From the NCBI GenBank assembly GCA_024036415.1, contig JAMWET010007157.1, forward strand, positions 272,501 to 336,500: a stretch of 64,000 nucleotides of DNA, written 5' to 3'. Made by a program: the position numbers and the translations under genes. Below the pieces are notes generated by a model. The model worked only from the letters and a program-made list of their open reading frames with translations, was not told the origin of the DNA and made no database searches. Position 1 is the stretch's first letter. The number at the start of each line of letters is the position of its first letter. Below, piece by piece: positions 30,239-64,000 of this stretch. Origin of the DNA: Prochilodus magdalenae (lineage: Eukaryota; Chordata; Actinopteri; Characiformes; Prochilodontidae).

Positions 30239-30997
30239 TCTAATAGAGGTTAGTGATGGAGAAAGAGAGAGATTTGTTTAAACGGTCAAATAAATGAAAA
30301 GTTTAATTTAATTGAACGTAACTGAGAGAATGTTAGCTTATTAAACATGCTTGCAGAGCAAACTCTCACACTCTTTCTGATTCTGAAAACTGAGATTGAA
30401 CTGATGTATGAACTGTACATTTAAACAATATATTTAAGAAAGAGAGAGAAGACTGATTGACTTCAGGACCTTGGTCTGTGTCTTATATAAGCTTTTATTC
30501 CATCCATACTCGCTCAGGGCTTAATACAAGACAAATCTACTGGGTGCCAATTTGACCAAATAGCCATTTTAATCAACTGTCTAGTTGCTGTTTCCCTAAA
30601 CCTTTATGAGGAACATTTTGAAGCCATTCAATTCTCCTGCGGGACCATGCCCCCAGACCCCGCCTTGTGCCGGCTTAGACTGCCTATCCTTGAACCTCTA
30701 GTGATGCCCCTGGAGTGAGGAGTGATGCTGCAAGAAGCGAAGAAAATCTGGAGGTGGAGAGGATGCAGTGCTCATTCTCTGCTCTGGCGTCTCGAGGGAG
30801 AGGCCACACCCCTGAAGGAGGACTGGCATTGCAGTGGACATTCCAAAACCCCTGCTGCAGAGAGAACTGCACTCAAGTTACTATGGGGACTCGAGGGTCG
30901 CTGAGCCATGAACATTCGGGAGATGTGACTTACAGTAAAGAAACTTACTGAGTAAATATAGTGTGTTAGGTAAAAGATGTGTGTAGATGTGTGTAGG

Positions 30998-31803
30998 TGG
31001 CCGAGAAGTGCAAAACAAATGAACATTTCAGAAAACAAAATTATAAAAGTAAAAACTAATTTACAGGACGTGAAACATTTTTACCAGTACCGAAACACTT
31101 TTATAAACTACAAACTCTGATGGAAAGGGTAGGTGTAACAGAAAGGAAGTGCTTGTCAATCAAAGTGGTAGAGAGAGTGGAGTTTGGGATGGCGGCAACG
31201 CTAAAGCATTTTTTGTCCATTTTGTGCCATGCCTTTGCTTTTCCTGTGGAAGGTCTGTAGAGTTTTTAAAGGAGCAGACTGAAGAAAATGACAAGTGACG
31301 TCTAAACCACGTGGGTTATAAAAAGTGGGCTGTTTTGCCAAAAGCTGTCAGCCACTTTAAGCTAGCCAGCTGGTTATCCACTATATGGTTAGTGTTAGGT
31401 TGTGTGGTGAAGCGAACTTCTGTTGGTATTGGTGACTGTGAGTCAATAGCCCCTACCTTTATGTTCACATGAGAATCCCAGTCCAGGTTCTCTGAAATGA
31501 AAAACCAATTGAGGACACGATTTGCCCATGCACACAGAGCTTTATAGCTAATTAAGTGGCAAGGCTACCTGTTGGTTTGTTATGGTGAATGAACTAAACA
31601 AAATGTAGTGCTCAAGGAACGTGCTCTGAAAAACACAGCAACAAGCCTACCCTTTCTGTCAGAGTTTGGAGTTTGTAAAAGTGTTTTGTTACTGGTAAAA
31701 GTGTTTCATGTCTTTGTAAATTTGTTTTATTTTTGTAATCTTGTTTTCTTGAATGTAATTTTGTTTTATAAAATGTTAATTTCTTTTCACTTCTCTGCTA
31801 CCG
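30998..31803. mobile_element. Element with about 140-bp inverted arms (foldback or MITE)
   Basis: Arms at 30998-31136 and 31649-31803 are reverse complements over most of their length (CTACCCTTTC, TCAGAGTTTG, AGTTTxTAAAAGTGTTT, TTACTGGTAAAA, CACTTCTC). They flank about 510 bp that shows no transposase. The 103-codon hydrophobic frame in the right arm is AT-rich noise. Confidence 0.7.
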
Positions 31804-32059
31804 TAGTTGCGGGTACTGTTTTGTGCAGCACTGTGGAGTACTATGTGTGGTTGGAAATGGCCTGCTTGCTAACTTTGTTGTTTATGATGGTGGTTTCTAT
31901 GCTGCTGTTGTCTACATAAAAAAGGGCATTTGCCTAAAGCACTATGTTTTCCCATCTTCTTCCTTACCAAGACATCACAGTGGTATAAAATATGTACTTC
32001 CAGTGTGTGAGGGTAACTTCATGGGACTCTTTTAGGGCATCCTTCGTTTTAAGGAAAGG

Positions 32060-32460
32060 CTTATATGAAAAGTGAAATCCTCGATTTACCCCAAACACAG
32101 ACAGTCATTAAAGACATGTATGGTGCATGAGATTTACTTCCTTAGGGTTTGTACTGGAGCTACGAGGCTAAGCAATAATATAAGTCTATGTCTACTTCAA
32201 TAGCCTCATGACTCCTGTGCAAAATGTCTTGGCCGAATGTATACATTCTACAATCTACGACCAACAAAAAAATTACTTAAAAATGAGCTCTGCACTCTGA
32301 GTTACGAGGCTAATGTATCTAACCTCATGTTATATTAACCTTGGAGCTCCAGGTTAAACTAAAGAAGCAAACCTCAGACACGTCTTGGCTGATTGACCAC
32401 CTTCAGAGTAAGGGGTTATTAGAGTCAAATGGATATTGTGGTGAGCCGTTCCTTTAGTGT
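32060..32460 (+). repeat. Interspersed repeat shared with 54470-54710
   Basis: AAGTCTATGTC, AAACTAAAGAAGCAA, CAGACAC and GTCTTGG occur in the same order at both places. I recognise a similar repeat from catfish and characin genomes but cannot name it. Confidence 0.45.
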
Positions 32461-32837
32461 TGTATCAATCATATAAAGACTATTTCATACTCAGATTCCT
32501 ACAAAGACAAACATAAACGCACAGGCCTTTGGCTTATTGGCTCCTTTTCATATGACAGCCAATTAATCTAGATCGCTTTTACATGTGTTGCCACATAGCT
32601 AAGGAACCCAGGAGCAAAGCAGGAGGACACACTAAAATGTACACATGATTTAAATCAGTAATGAATGTGATCAAGTGTCATAGGGAATATTTACAGTAGG
32701 CTTTCTTTACTTCAGCATGTAACATTCCACTGTTGGCATGAACTTGGATTATTCTTTGTGGCTTCTTTAAAGGCACGTTCTGTAACTCTCACTCTCTCCT
32801 ACTTTTCTTCTTGCTCACTCATCACCCAGTTACTCAC

Positions 32838-32940
32838 AGTGGTGGAAGAAGTACATAACTCCAGGGTCTGTGTAATTAGTATTTGAGTATTTGCTTTTAA
32901 AAAGTACTTCAGGATCAAAAGTATTCAGATATTCTAACAA
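32838..32940 (+). mobile_element. Truncated hAT-type MITE end
   Basis: CAGTGGTGGAAGAAGTAC starts a very common fish hAT-derived repeat, and the following AAGTACTTCAGGATCAAAAGTA is also typical. The other end is missing; telomere-like repeats lie 75 bp beyond. Confidence 0.6.
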
Positions 32941-33012
32941 CCCCACAAGGGCAGGGTCTGAAAAGCAGTGGGGCCTGGGGCGCTGGACCCTCCTAGTAAA
33001 CCACTTGAACCA

Positions 33013-33062
33013 CTAACCCTAGCCCTAACCTTAACCCTAACCCTAACCCTAACCCTAACCCT
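33013..33062. repeat. Interstitial telomeric repeat (CCCTAA)n
   Basis: About eight units, six near perfect, of the vertebrate telomere repeat in an internal position. Confidence 0.9.
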
Positions 33063-33317
33063 GAATCAGGTTGTTTCTTAAAATCAAAAAGTTATGCCGT
33101 CTGTTAACTGTAGCAAATCGGTTCGCTTAGGTTGTCCTGCATAGCCTAGCATCTGTAATTATGCTTTGGATTTACAAAATGCCGTCAGCTGAACCAATGA
33201 AATGCTACTCATTTCTCCAACTGAAGATAAAAGAGATGTGTAAGATCTAAGCTAATGTGTGGAAGACCTACTAAACTGGAAAAGAGCATTTCCAGAAGAA
33301 GAATTTTTAAAGTAACA

Positions 33318-33387
33318 CTTTGCTGCTAAGGTATCAACGCCGCTATGTAGCCGCTAAAGTATCAACGCCACTATGTAGCCTAGCTTT
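33318..33387. repeat. Short tandem duplication of about 31 bp
   Basis: GTATCAACGCC(G/A)CTATGTAGCC occurs twice in tandem, with GCTAA(A/G) before each copy. Confidence 0.75.
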
Positions 33388-34392
33388 GCCAGACTCTCCA
33401 GAATGAGTCTGATACTATTCGGCACTTAACGATAAAATAATTACGGCCAATCACAAGCCTGCTAGCTTGCATGACGTATAGAAATGGGTTACAACATTAC
33501 AACATAAATGGTCCCTCAGAAAACACTGAGTGTGTATAGAGACTACTGCTGGCTCAGCTATACTCAGCTAGAATAACAAAACTTTGATTTAGATCAGACC
33601 AGCTCAAATCAGAATCCAGTTGACCGAGTCCAGACAGATGGCCAGGTTAACGCATTTGTCATACTCTCTGTCTATGTGTGGGCGAAGCATCTGTGGCTGA
33701 GACCCCTCCCTTTGGGTATCTGTGACAGAATATCTTAAATATCACTGGTCATCACAAATATACAAACACATATACCACAATATCAGTATTGCGATGTTGG
33801 AGTTAAAGCTTGTCTGTGGACCTACTGTAACAAAGAACAGACGCTGGAAAAGTCTACTGTCACTGCACTGAACTTTGGTGCTCCCTGTGGTTGAACTCTG
33901 AGTGCATTTCCATTTCTTTTGGCCTTGAATGTGTTTTCACACCACATCAGAAAGCACTGCACGTTTAGCTCTCTAACTCCAAACATCCTGACTGATGTGT
34001 TTGTGTTTGTTAGCTGGAGTCTTCTGATGCTTCGGTCTGGTGACATCACACACAACCCTTCACCTCCGTGAAGTAACAGCACAGAGAGAGATGGGGGGGA
34101 GAGAATGAGGGAAAGAATGGAGAGATACAGAGAAAGGCAGGACTGAAAAAGTGAGAAGAAAGGGGGCGAGAAAGAGAAATACAGAAAGAGAGAGAAAGGA
34201 AGACCAAAAGGGGGGAGAGGAAAAAGGAAAGATAAATAAAGAGAGGGAAAGAGTGGCAGTAAAAAAAAAAGATAGATAGAGAGGGAGACCGAGTGTTTTT
34301 TCTCTCCTCTCATTTTGTCTGTCTCTCATTCTCTCTCTATCTATTTGTATCTCTCATGTTTCCCTCTCCCTAATCTCTGTCTCTCTGTCTTA
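33388..34392. other. Intergenic with a GA-rich tract
   Basis: 34080-34320 is strongly purine-rich; the Ser/Leu/Phe frames read on the minus strand are compositional artefacts. Confidence 0.5.
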
Positions 34393-34519
34393 GCACTGTG
34401 GCTGATGCATACTGACCAGCTTAGTGTGCTTAAAAGAGAAATAGAGTGAGAGAGGAGGACAGAAAGATAGAGTGAGAGAAAGTGAAGAGAGAAGACATTA
34501 CTCTTGCTATATTATTGTT

Positions 34520-34713
34520 TTGCCATCTGGTGTCAGCCTAAAGAGGGTGGGTTCTCCTGTTGAGTCTTGGTTCCTTTTAAGGTTACTAAGGTTTCCTCCT
34601 CTTAAGTGTTTTTCCCTGATACTGATGCTCATTTGGGACTTAAACCAGGACTTTCTGCAAAGCTGTTTTTGACAACGCCCGCTATAAAAAGTGCTATATA
34701 AATAAATCTTTAC
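34520..34713 (+). repeat. Interspersed repeat, family R1, copy 2
   Basis: Same family as 700-905 in the opposite orientation, ending in AAAAAGTGCTATATAAATAA. Its 5' part repeats again at about 35057-35135. Confidence 0.7.
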
Positions 34714-35056
34714 TGGACCTGACAGTGAGAAAGGGAAGGAGAGCATTGAGAGTACAGTGAATGTGGATGGTCGGGGGGTGGGAGTGTGAGGAAGAGAAAA
34801 AAAGAAATTTAGAGAGTGGGAGAGAAGGCGACAGAGACAGATAGATACAGAAAGGGAAAGAGAGAGAAAGACAGATCGATAGAGAGAGAAGAAGTTGTAT
34901 ATGAGAACTTGAAGCTGATCCTGGGGCAGTACTGTGACTGATACATACTGACCAGTTCAGTCTGCTTAAGAGAGAAATGAGAAAGTGAGAGGAGGACAGA
35001 GAGAAAGAGTAAGAGTGAAAGAGAGAAGAGAGAAGATGTTCCTCTTGCTATATTAT

Positions 35057-35135
35057 TTTGCCATTTGGTGTCAGCTTGAAAAGAGTGGGTTCTTTTTGTG
35101 AGTCTTGGTTCCTCTTAAGGTTTCTTAAGTTTCCC
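35057..35135 (+). repeat. Interspersed repeat, family R1, partial copy 3
   Basis: Matches the 5' part of 34520-34713 (TTTGCCATxTGGTGTCAGC, then GAGTCTTGGTTCCTxTTAAGG). It belongs to the second half of the local duplication described at 34393-35135. Confidence 0.65.
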
Positions 35136-36266
35136 TTAGAAATGTAAGAATCCACGCAGACATTCACAGAACAGTTTGATTTATTTTACACTGCAACGGC
35201 CAGTGAATTCCAGCGTTGGGAAGGTGCTTGGTTACAGACATTTCCAAATGATGTTTCAAAGCAATTAAATCGAACTTTTCACATAGTTACGTGGCGCGAT
35301 CACGCTGCTATGGTATGAATAGGAAAGGTCGAGTGTTTGTATGTTTTATAGCTATGTGTGCAACACTTAACCTGATATTACCATTAGACTAATAGGATTC
35401 AGAAAAAATGCCTTTCATTCGAGTGAGCATTCCTGGAATAACACTCATCATAATTCCCATTTTCAGTTCATATGTTTTGTTCCTCTTGAACTTTCAGAAT
35501 AGTAATGTACAAAATAGTTCACTAATGGTTTATTACCTAACTACTCTCCTCTACCGAGTGTCTTCACTGTAGCTGAGCTTATCCATTTAGTTAAGTACAT
35601 TTAAATCCTTTTTCAATACACAAGCAAAAAACAGGCCCAGTCGAACTGTGGAAAGATGAAACTGATTTTCAGATCCATGCGCATTTCACAAGTCTCTCAA
35701 TACCTCAAAGAGATTCCTTCAACAGTGATAGCTCATCTATGTGTATTAATATACCTTAAACGTTTAAAAAAGGAGTCATCATTGATGAAAATGACTTTTG
35801 AAGACGCAGCCTCAAGACAGACAAAAAGAAAATAAATACAAAGTTAAATAAGAAAAAAAATAGCTAGAATGAAATAAAAAAAGTCTAATTTGTGCTTCAA
35901 ACTCAGCAGTCTTTTTAAAACAAAGAGCTTTTTAAGGTGCTCCCAAACATTTGGAGGCTTGTCTTTATTTACACAGGTTACAGGGCTGCCACATCTACAA
36001 AGCACAGTCACTGTTTGACTGACCAACTAGTCAGCAGCACAGCCACAAAACTGTATTCTGGTTATGTCCACATGTCCAAATAACCAGATTTTATGGCCAC
36101 ACCCTTTGAGGTCCTCCCTCATAATAGCCACACTTCTTGTCATCACTTAGAAAAAGTCTTTACAATGACACCCGTGTAGAGCTTTCATTCAGCTTCAGGA
36201 ACATGTTCCATATGTGTAAGTATATATGCTATGTTATTTTTGTGTGTGTGGCAAGTTCAGGTCTTT
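35136..36266 (-). other. Probable 3' UTR and flank of the semaphorin
   Basis: Contains both candidate poly(A) signals (35964 and near 35176). No other gene is seen. Confidence 0.45.
35964..35969 (-). terminator. Candidate poly(A) signal of the semaphorin gene
   Basis: AATAAA on the minus strand, about 300 bp past the stop at 36267. Another AATAAA lies near 35176. Which is used cannot be told from sequence. Confidence 0.35.
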
Positions 36267-60838
<24,572 letters not shown>

Positions 60839-61160
60839 AGTTTACACTACACACAGCCTAAACACAAACACAGACTTCACAGCTGACACACTCACACAGA
60901 GATACATGCATCACACACACCTCCTGCCGCGTGTGTGAGTGTGTTTTTCTCTACAGTGCACTGAAATCTAATCCAGCCTGCTTTAATATTCCTGCCACCG
61001 GCGCCTCCTCTGAGCTCCCTCTAGTTTGTCCTCCTGCTCTTGCTTTTCGTCTGAGCTGCTGTATCACTGACTCTTCTAGCATGAAATAAGTGCTGCCTCT
61101 CTGTCTCTCTCCCTCTCTCTCGTTCTGCTGTTCTGTTCTCCTCCTGAGTCTACTGTTGTG

Positions 61161-61167
61161 TTTTATA
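61161..61167 (-). promoter_or_regulatory. Candidate TATA box of the semaphorin gene
   Basis: The minus strand reads TATAAAA here, about 320 bp upstream of the semaphorin ATG at 60838. A start site about 30 bp downstream would give a leader of roughly 290 bases. Upstream lie two CT/GA dinucleotide runs (61193-61236 and 61389-61425). Inference from one motif only. Confidence 0.3.
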
Positions 61168-61191
61168 GTCTGTACTCTCTTTGAGGTTGAC

Positions 61192-61192
<1 letters not shown>

Positions 61193-61236
<44 letters not shown>
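61193..61236. repeat. (TC)n microsatellite in the semaphorin upstream region
   Basis: About 22 TC units; GA on the gene strand, directly upstream of the candidate TATA box. Confidence 0.97.
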
Positions 61237-61242
<6 letters not shown>

Positions 61243-61383
61243 AAGCCTTCCCTCCCTTACTTCCACACAATCCTCTATACAGAAGAAGGGCTCTATTCCA
61301 CGCCTCTCTCTCTTTCTCCCTCCTCTATGGGTTCTTAAAAAAGGGATGAGACAGTTGGTGTATGCCTTTCATCTCATTCCGCA

Positions 61384-61388
<5 letters not shown>

Positions 61389-61425
<37 letters not shown>
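61389..61425. repeat. (CT)n microsatellite
   Basis: About 18 CT units upstream of the semaphorin. Confidence 0.97.
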
Positions 61426-61428
<3 letters not shown>

Positions 61429-62009
61429 CACTTTGTCTACCACACCCACTCCGTCTCTCTGTGATCCTGACTCACTGATTATGTCTCCAAATCCCTTTCT
61501 CATTTTCTCTCTATTCTTATCTCAGTTTCGCAAGCACTTGTGAACTGGGAACATAAAATCATTCCATGGCCCGAAGTCACAGCCATCCGTTTACCACACT
61601 TGGTCTACATTTGACAGTTAAGCTGCAAAATCAGCCCAAGCAATAGACCTGTCACAATTAGGAATTTTTGTTTGACAATTAATTGCTTTTTAAATAAAAG
61701 TCATTTACATTTGACTTGTCTTTATTGTAAATTGCAATCAACTATCAAATTGCAGATGCGTGCTGGATAAACATTTCTTCCTACCTGCCGATGCTTCCAG
61801 GTAGGAAGCACCTTCCAACCATAGACGTAAGCAGCTTGGACTCAATTAAACAAACACTGCTCACTACTGACCCCTGGACATTTTATAGCACCCATGCAGG
61901 CGTCTGATGAAATGTGCCTTTCGCTTTCCTTTATCTATTTGCCCTCAATCCAACTAATGGAAAGATACCAAATCGCATTCTGTTTGTGGAGACATTAGCC
62001 TAATGTCTT

Positions 62010-62336
62010 GTTCAGACTGTTAGCCTCAATCTGATTTTGGCATATTCGGATTTTATCCATACAGTTTGGCCAGCAAAACAAAAAGAAATCCTATTAGTCC
62101 AAATCAGATCTGAAAAACATTTGCATTTTAATTGGATTTCAAAGAGTCTTTTGTGTCACTTATAGTTACATATGTACTGGGATTTGCTATGCAGTGACAG
62201 ACACCAGCATGGTTACCACAGCACAGACAGGTTGTTGATATCTGGACACAAAAATACGATCTGATCGTCTGTAAAAACATGGGGGATTCAAAAGATGTGA
62301 TCTGAAAAATAAATCCAAATTGCCTGCTGTCTGAAC
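62010..62336. mobile_element. Small inverted-repeat element (hAT-like MITE), copy 2
   Basis: Starts GTTCAGACTGTTAGC and ends CTGCTGTCTGAAC, with AATCTGATTTTGGCATAT and CGATCTGATC inside. The family resembles a common fish MITE with TGTTCAGAC ends. Confidence 0.6.
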
Positions 62337-62492
62337 CCAGGGGTACTGTGAAGGCTAGGGGACAATAGTTATGATCAGCTTACATAACTGCAAAAATGTG
62401 ATTATGAAGGTTACAAATCAATTCATTCATTTATTAAAACAATTGCGCTTTTTGAAAAATGCAAGGCAGCCAAAGGGGACAAATATGACTTA

Positions 62493-62744
62493 CATATCGT
62501 CGCTGTCCAAAGAAAAACAGGTATCTCCAAAATGGCAACTTTCCAGGAGAGGCCAAAAACCTCCTTTAATTTGAATGGAAGTGAATGGAACCAGATGTCT
62601 TTCCAAGCAGTTTATGGCAATTTCTGTTGGTCCATCCATCATGAAATTAATAAACAGTGTAAAAATCAACCCATGTGATCGAATAAAAGTCAAAATCAAC
62701 AAAAATGAAGATATATGTTTTTTATTGGACAGCGACGATATATG
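62493..62744. mobile_element. MITE with CATATCGTCGCTGTCC inverted ends
   Basis: CATATCGTCGCTGTCCAA at 62493-62510 is matched in reverse complement at 62725-62744 (TTGGACAGCGACGATATATG). About 250 bp, no coding capacity. Confidence 0.85.
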
Positions 62745-63489
62745 AGCTTTAAAGGTGCAGTGACAGAAAACAGCCTGTCTAATTCGTGGACATTAAGAGA
62801 GGTTAGTAAAAATTATTTACATATAAACACACATGGACATGAGGGACAGCAATATAAATGTAGAATATGGGCCTTTACTTCAAAAGAGACAGACAGAGAG
62901 AGACAGGCTGAAAAGAAAGTACATGTCCTATTAATCTCACTGTAATGCACTTGAGCATGACAGGCAATACCATGTCGCCCTCTAGTGGAACCAGACACAG
63001 CAATAAAATGCAGGTTTAGTGACCTTGAAACCCTGAAATCTCATCACTTAGTAGTGTGTATGTGTAAGGAGGTATGTGTTAAGGAGTAGCCATTAACTGT
63101 TTTCTGTGTTCTATAGACTATGGTATGATATAATTGTGATGAATGCTTGTAAGATTGATGTACATTTAATATTAAAATATCTTAATCTCCATTAATGGCC
63201 TTGTCTAACAAATATATATTTTGTCCTGAAAAAAAATGCAAATCAACTATTACATCTCCAGTAATAATATGTCCCCTTATATTGACAAAAAAAGGCTTAT
63301 TAGCCAATTAGTTAACTAGTGTCCTTTTGTTAATACAAAAATGACTAACAATGGTTACTATGTGACATCTAAACCAATGTCATTGTAAGGTGTCTTTGGT
63401 TCATGCTTACCTCACCTCCACATTAGCCCATCGTGTCTAGGGTGACCAGATTTTCAAAATTAATAACCATGTACATTGTGTGCACATTT

Positions 63490-63760
63490 ACTAGCAGCAT
63501 AGTTAGGGATGAGGAGAGACATGTTTACCACAAAGGAATTCAGTCTATAATTCATTTTCATATTAAATATTTTTGCTACCGGTAAGACACCTGTGGTTAA
63601 AGCCTAATAGCCAGACCCTAAACACACTCCTGGGCTCAATCCTGGAGAGGCGTTGCTATCAGCATATGCCATATATCATATATGGATGCTGAAAATGTGA
63701 TGCAATATTCAAATGCTGCGTTATTTCTAAATGAGATGGAGTGACATTTATGTATACTGT
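63490..63760 (+). repeat. Unclassified interspersed repeat, copy B
   Basis: Second copy of the element at 1180-1460, with scattered substitutions and small gaps. The two copies lie near opposite ends of the window. Confidence 0.65.
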
Positions 63761-64000
63761 GTGTCTGGTCAAATACCTATGCAGATACTTACAATCACAT
63801 TATAGTAGAATTCAAGTCTCATAACCCACCATAATGGGCCAAAACAAGCACTTAAGGTCTTTCTTAGGACATTTTGGTGTGTTTATAGCTCTCAGGACTT
63901 GCGTCTCTAATAGTAATCAATAAAAATTAGTAATGCTAATCAATCAGCACTCAGCAGCAGTAATGCTAGTCAAGCAGCACTCTGTAGCAGTAATGCCAAC

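Larger units (their letters stand above)
34393..35135 (+). repeat. Local direct duplication of about 215 bp, offset about 535 bp
   Basis: 34393-34610 and 34927-35135 share the same order of blocks: CTGTG(G/A)CTGAT(G/A)CATACTGACCAG, a GA-rich stretch with GAGAGGAGGACAGA, then CTTGCTATATTATT and the R1 repeat. The space between is a GA-rich simple region. Confidence 0.7.
61426..63489. other. Region upstream of the semaphorin, repeats only
   Basis: Holds two MITEs listed separately (62010-62336 and 62493-62744). No coding sequence was recognised. Confidence 0.45.

Noticed and set aside
31608..31919. A 103-residue membrane protein
   Set aside because: It covers the right arm of the inverted-repeat element and is explained by T-rich composition.
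33822..34329. A 163-residue Ser/Leu/Phe-rich membrane protein on the minus strand
   Set aside because: The frame comes from a GA-rich simple tract with no splice or domain support.
61090..61543. Ser/Leu-repeat proteins upstream of the semaphorin
   Set aside because: Translations of the CT microsatellites.

Overview
This window is vertebrate nuclear DNA, almost certainly from a teleost fish. It has GT-AG introns, long dinucleotide runs, Tc1-like transposon remnants, an L2-type LINE fragment, many small inverted-repeat elements, and three protein genes that read cleanly only after splicing. Some interspersed repeats look like ones common in catfish and characin-type genomes, so an otophysan is my guess; the sequence alone does not settle it. 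I see no bacterial operon, CRISPR array, tRNA, rRNA or intact virus.

Layout. Positions 1-7.3 kb are non-coding with repeats and one possible 5' UTR exon. A hyaluronidase-2-like gene lies on the plus strand (coding 7302-10914, four coding exons, 503 residues). From 10.9 to 20.2 kb the DNA is intergenic, with a foldback repeat, a LINE fragment and microsatellites. borcs6 (lyspersin) is on the minus strand (coding 24076 down to 20217, five coding exons, 455 residues) with a GC-rich non-coding first exon near 25.9 kb. From 26 to 36 kb the DNA is repeat-rich: a Tc1-like fragment, a 53-bp tandem array, a large inverted repeat, an interstitial telomeric tract and a local duplication. A class 3 semaphorin occupies 36.3-60.8 kb on the minus strand in 17 coding exons (762 residues) with a 7.8-kb first intron. 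The last 3 kb are repeats.

How the genes relate. The three genes do not form one pathway. The semaphorin is a secreted guidance ligand, the hyaluronidase-like protein should be GPI-anchored at the cell surface, and BORCS6 is a cytosolic subunit of the BORC complex that positions lysosomes. In human 3p21.3 HYAL2 lies close to SEMA3B, so the hyaluronidase/semaphorin linkage looks like an ancestral block, with borcs6 between them here.

The most notable observation is that the hyaluronidase-like protein has an intact frame and splice sites but does not carry the catalytic Asp-x-Glu pair of the family: those positions read Arg-Trp-Asp. It has also lost cysteines of its C-terminal EGF-like module. 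It may be a non-enzymatic or altered-activity paralogue. I did not find a convincing wholly new multi-gene system.
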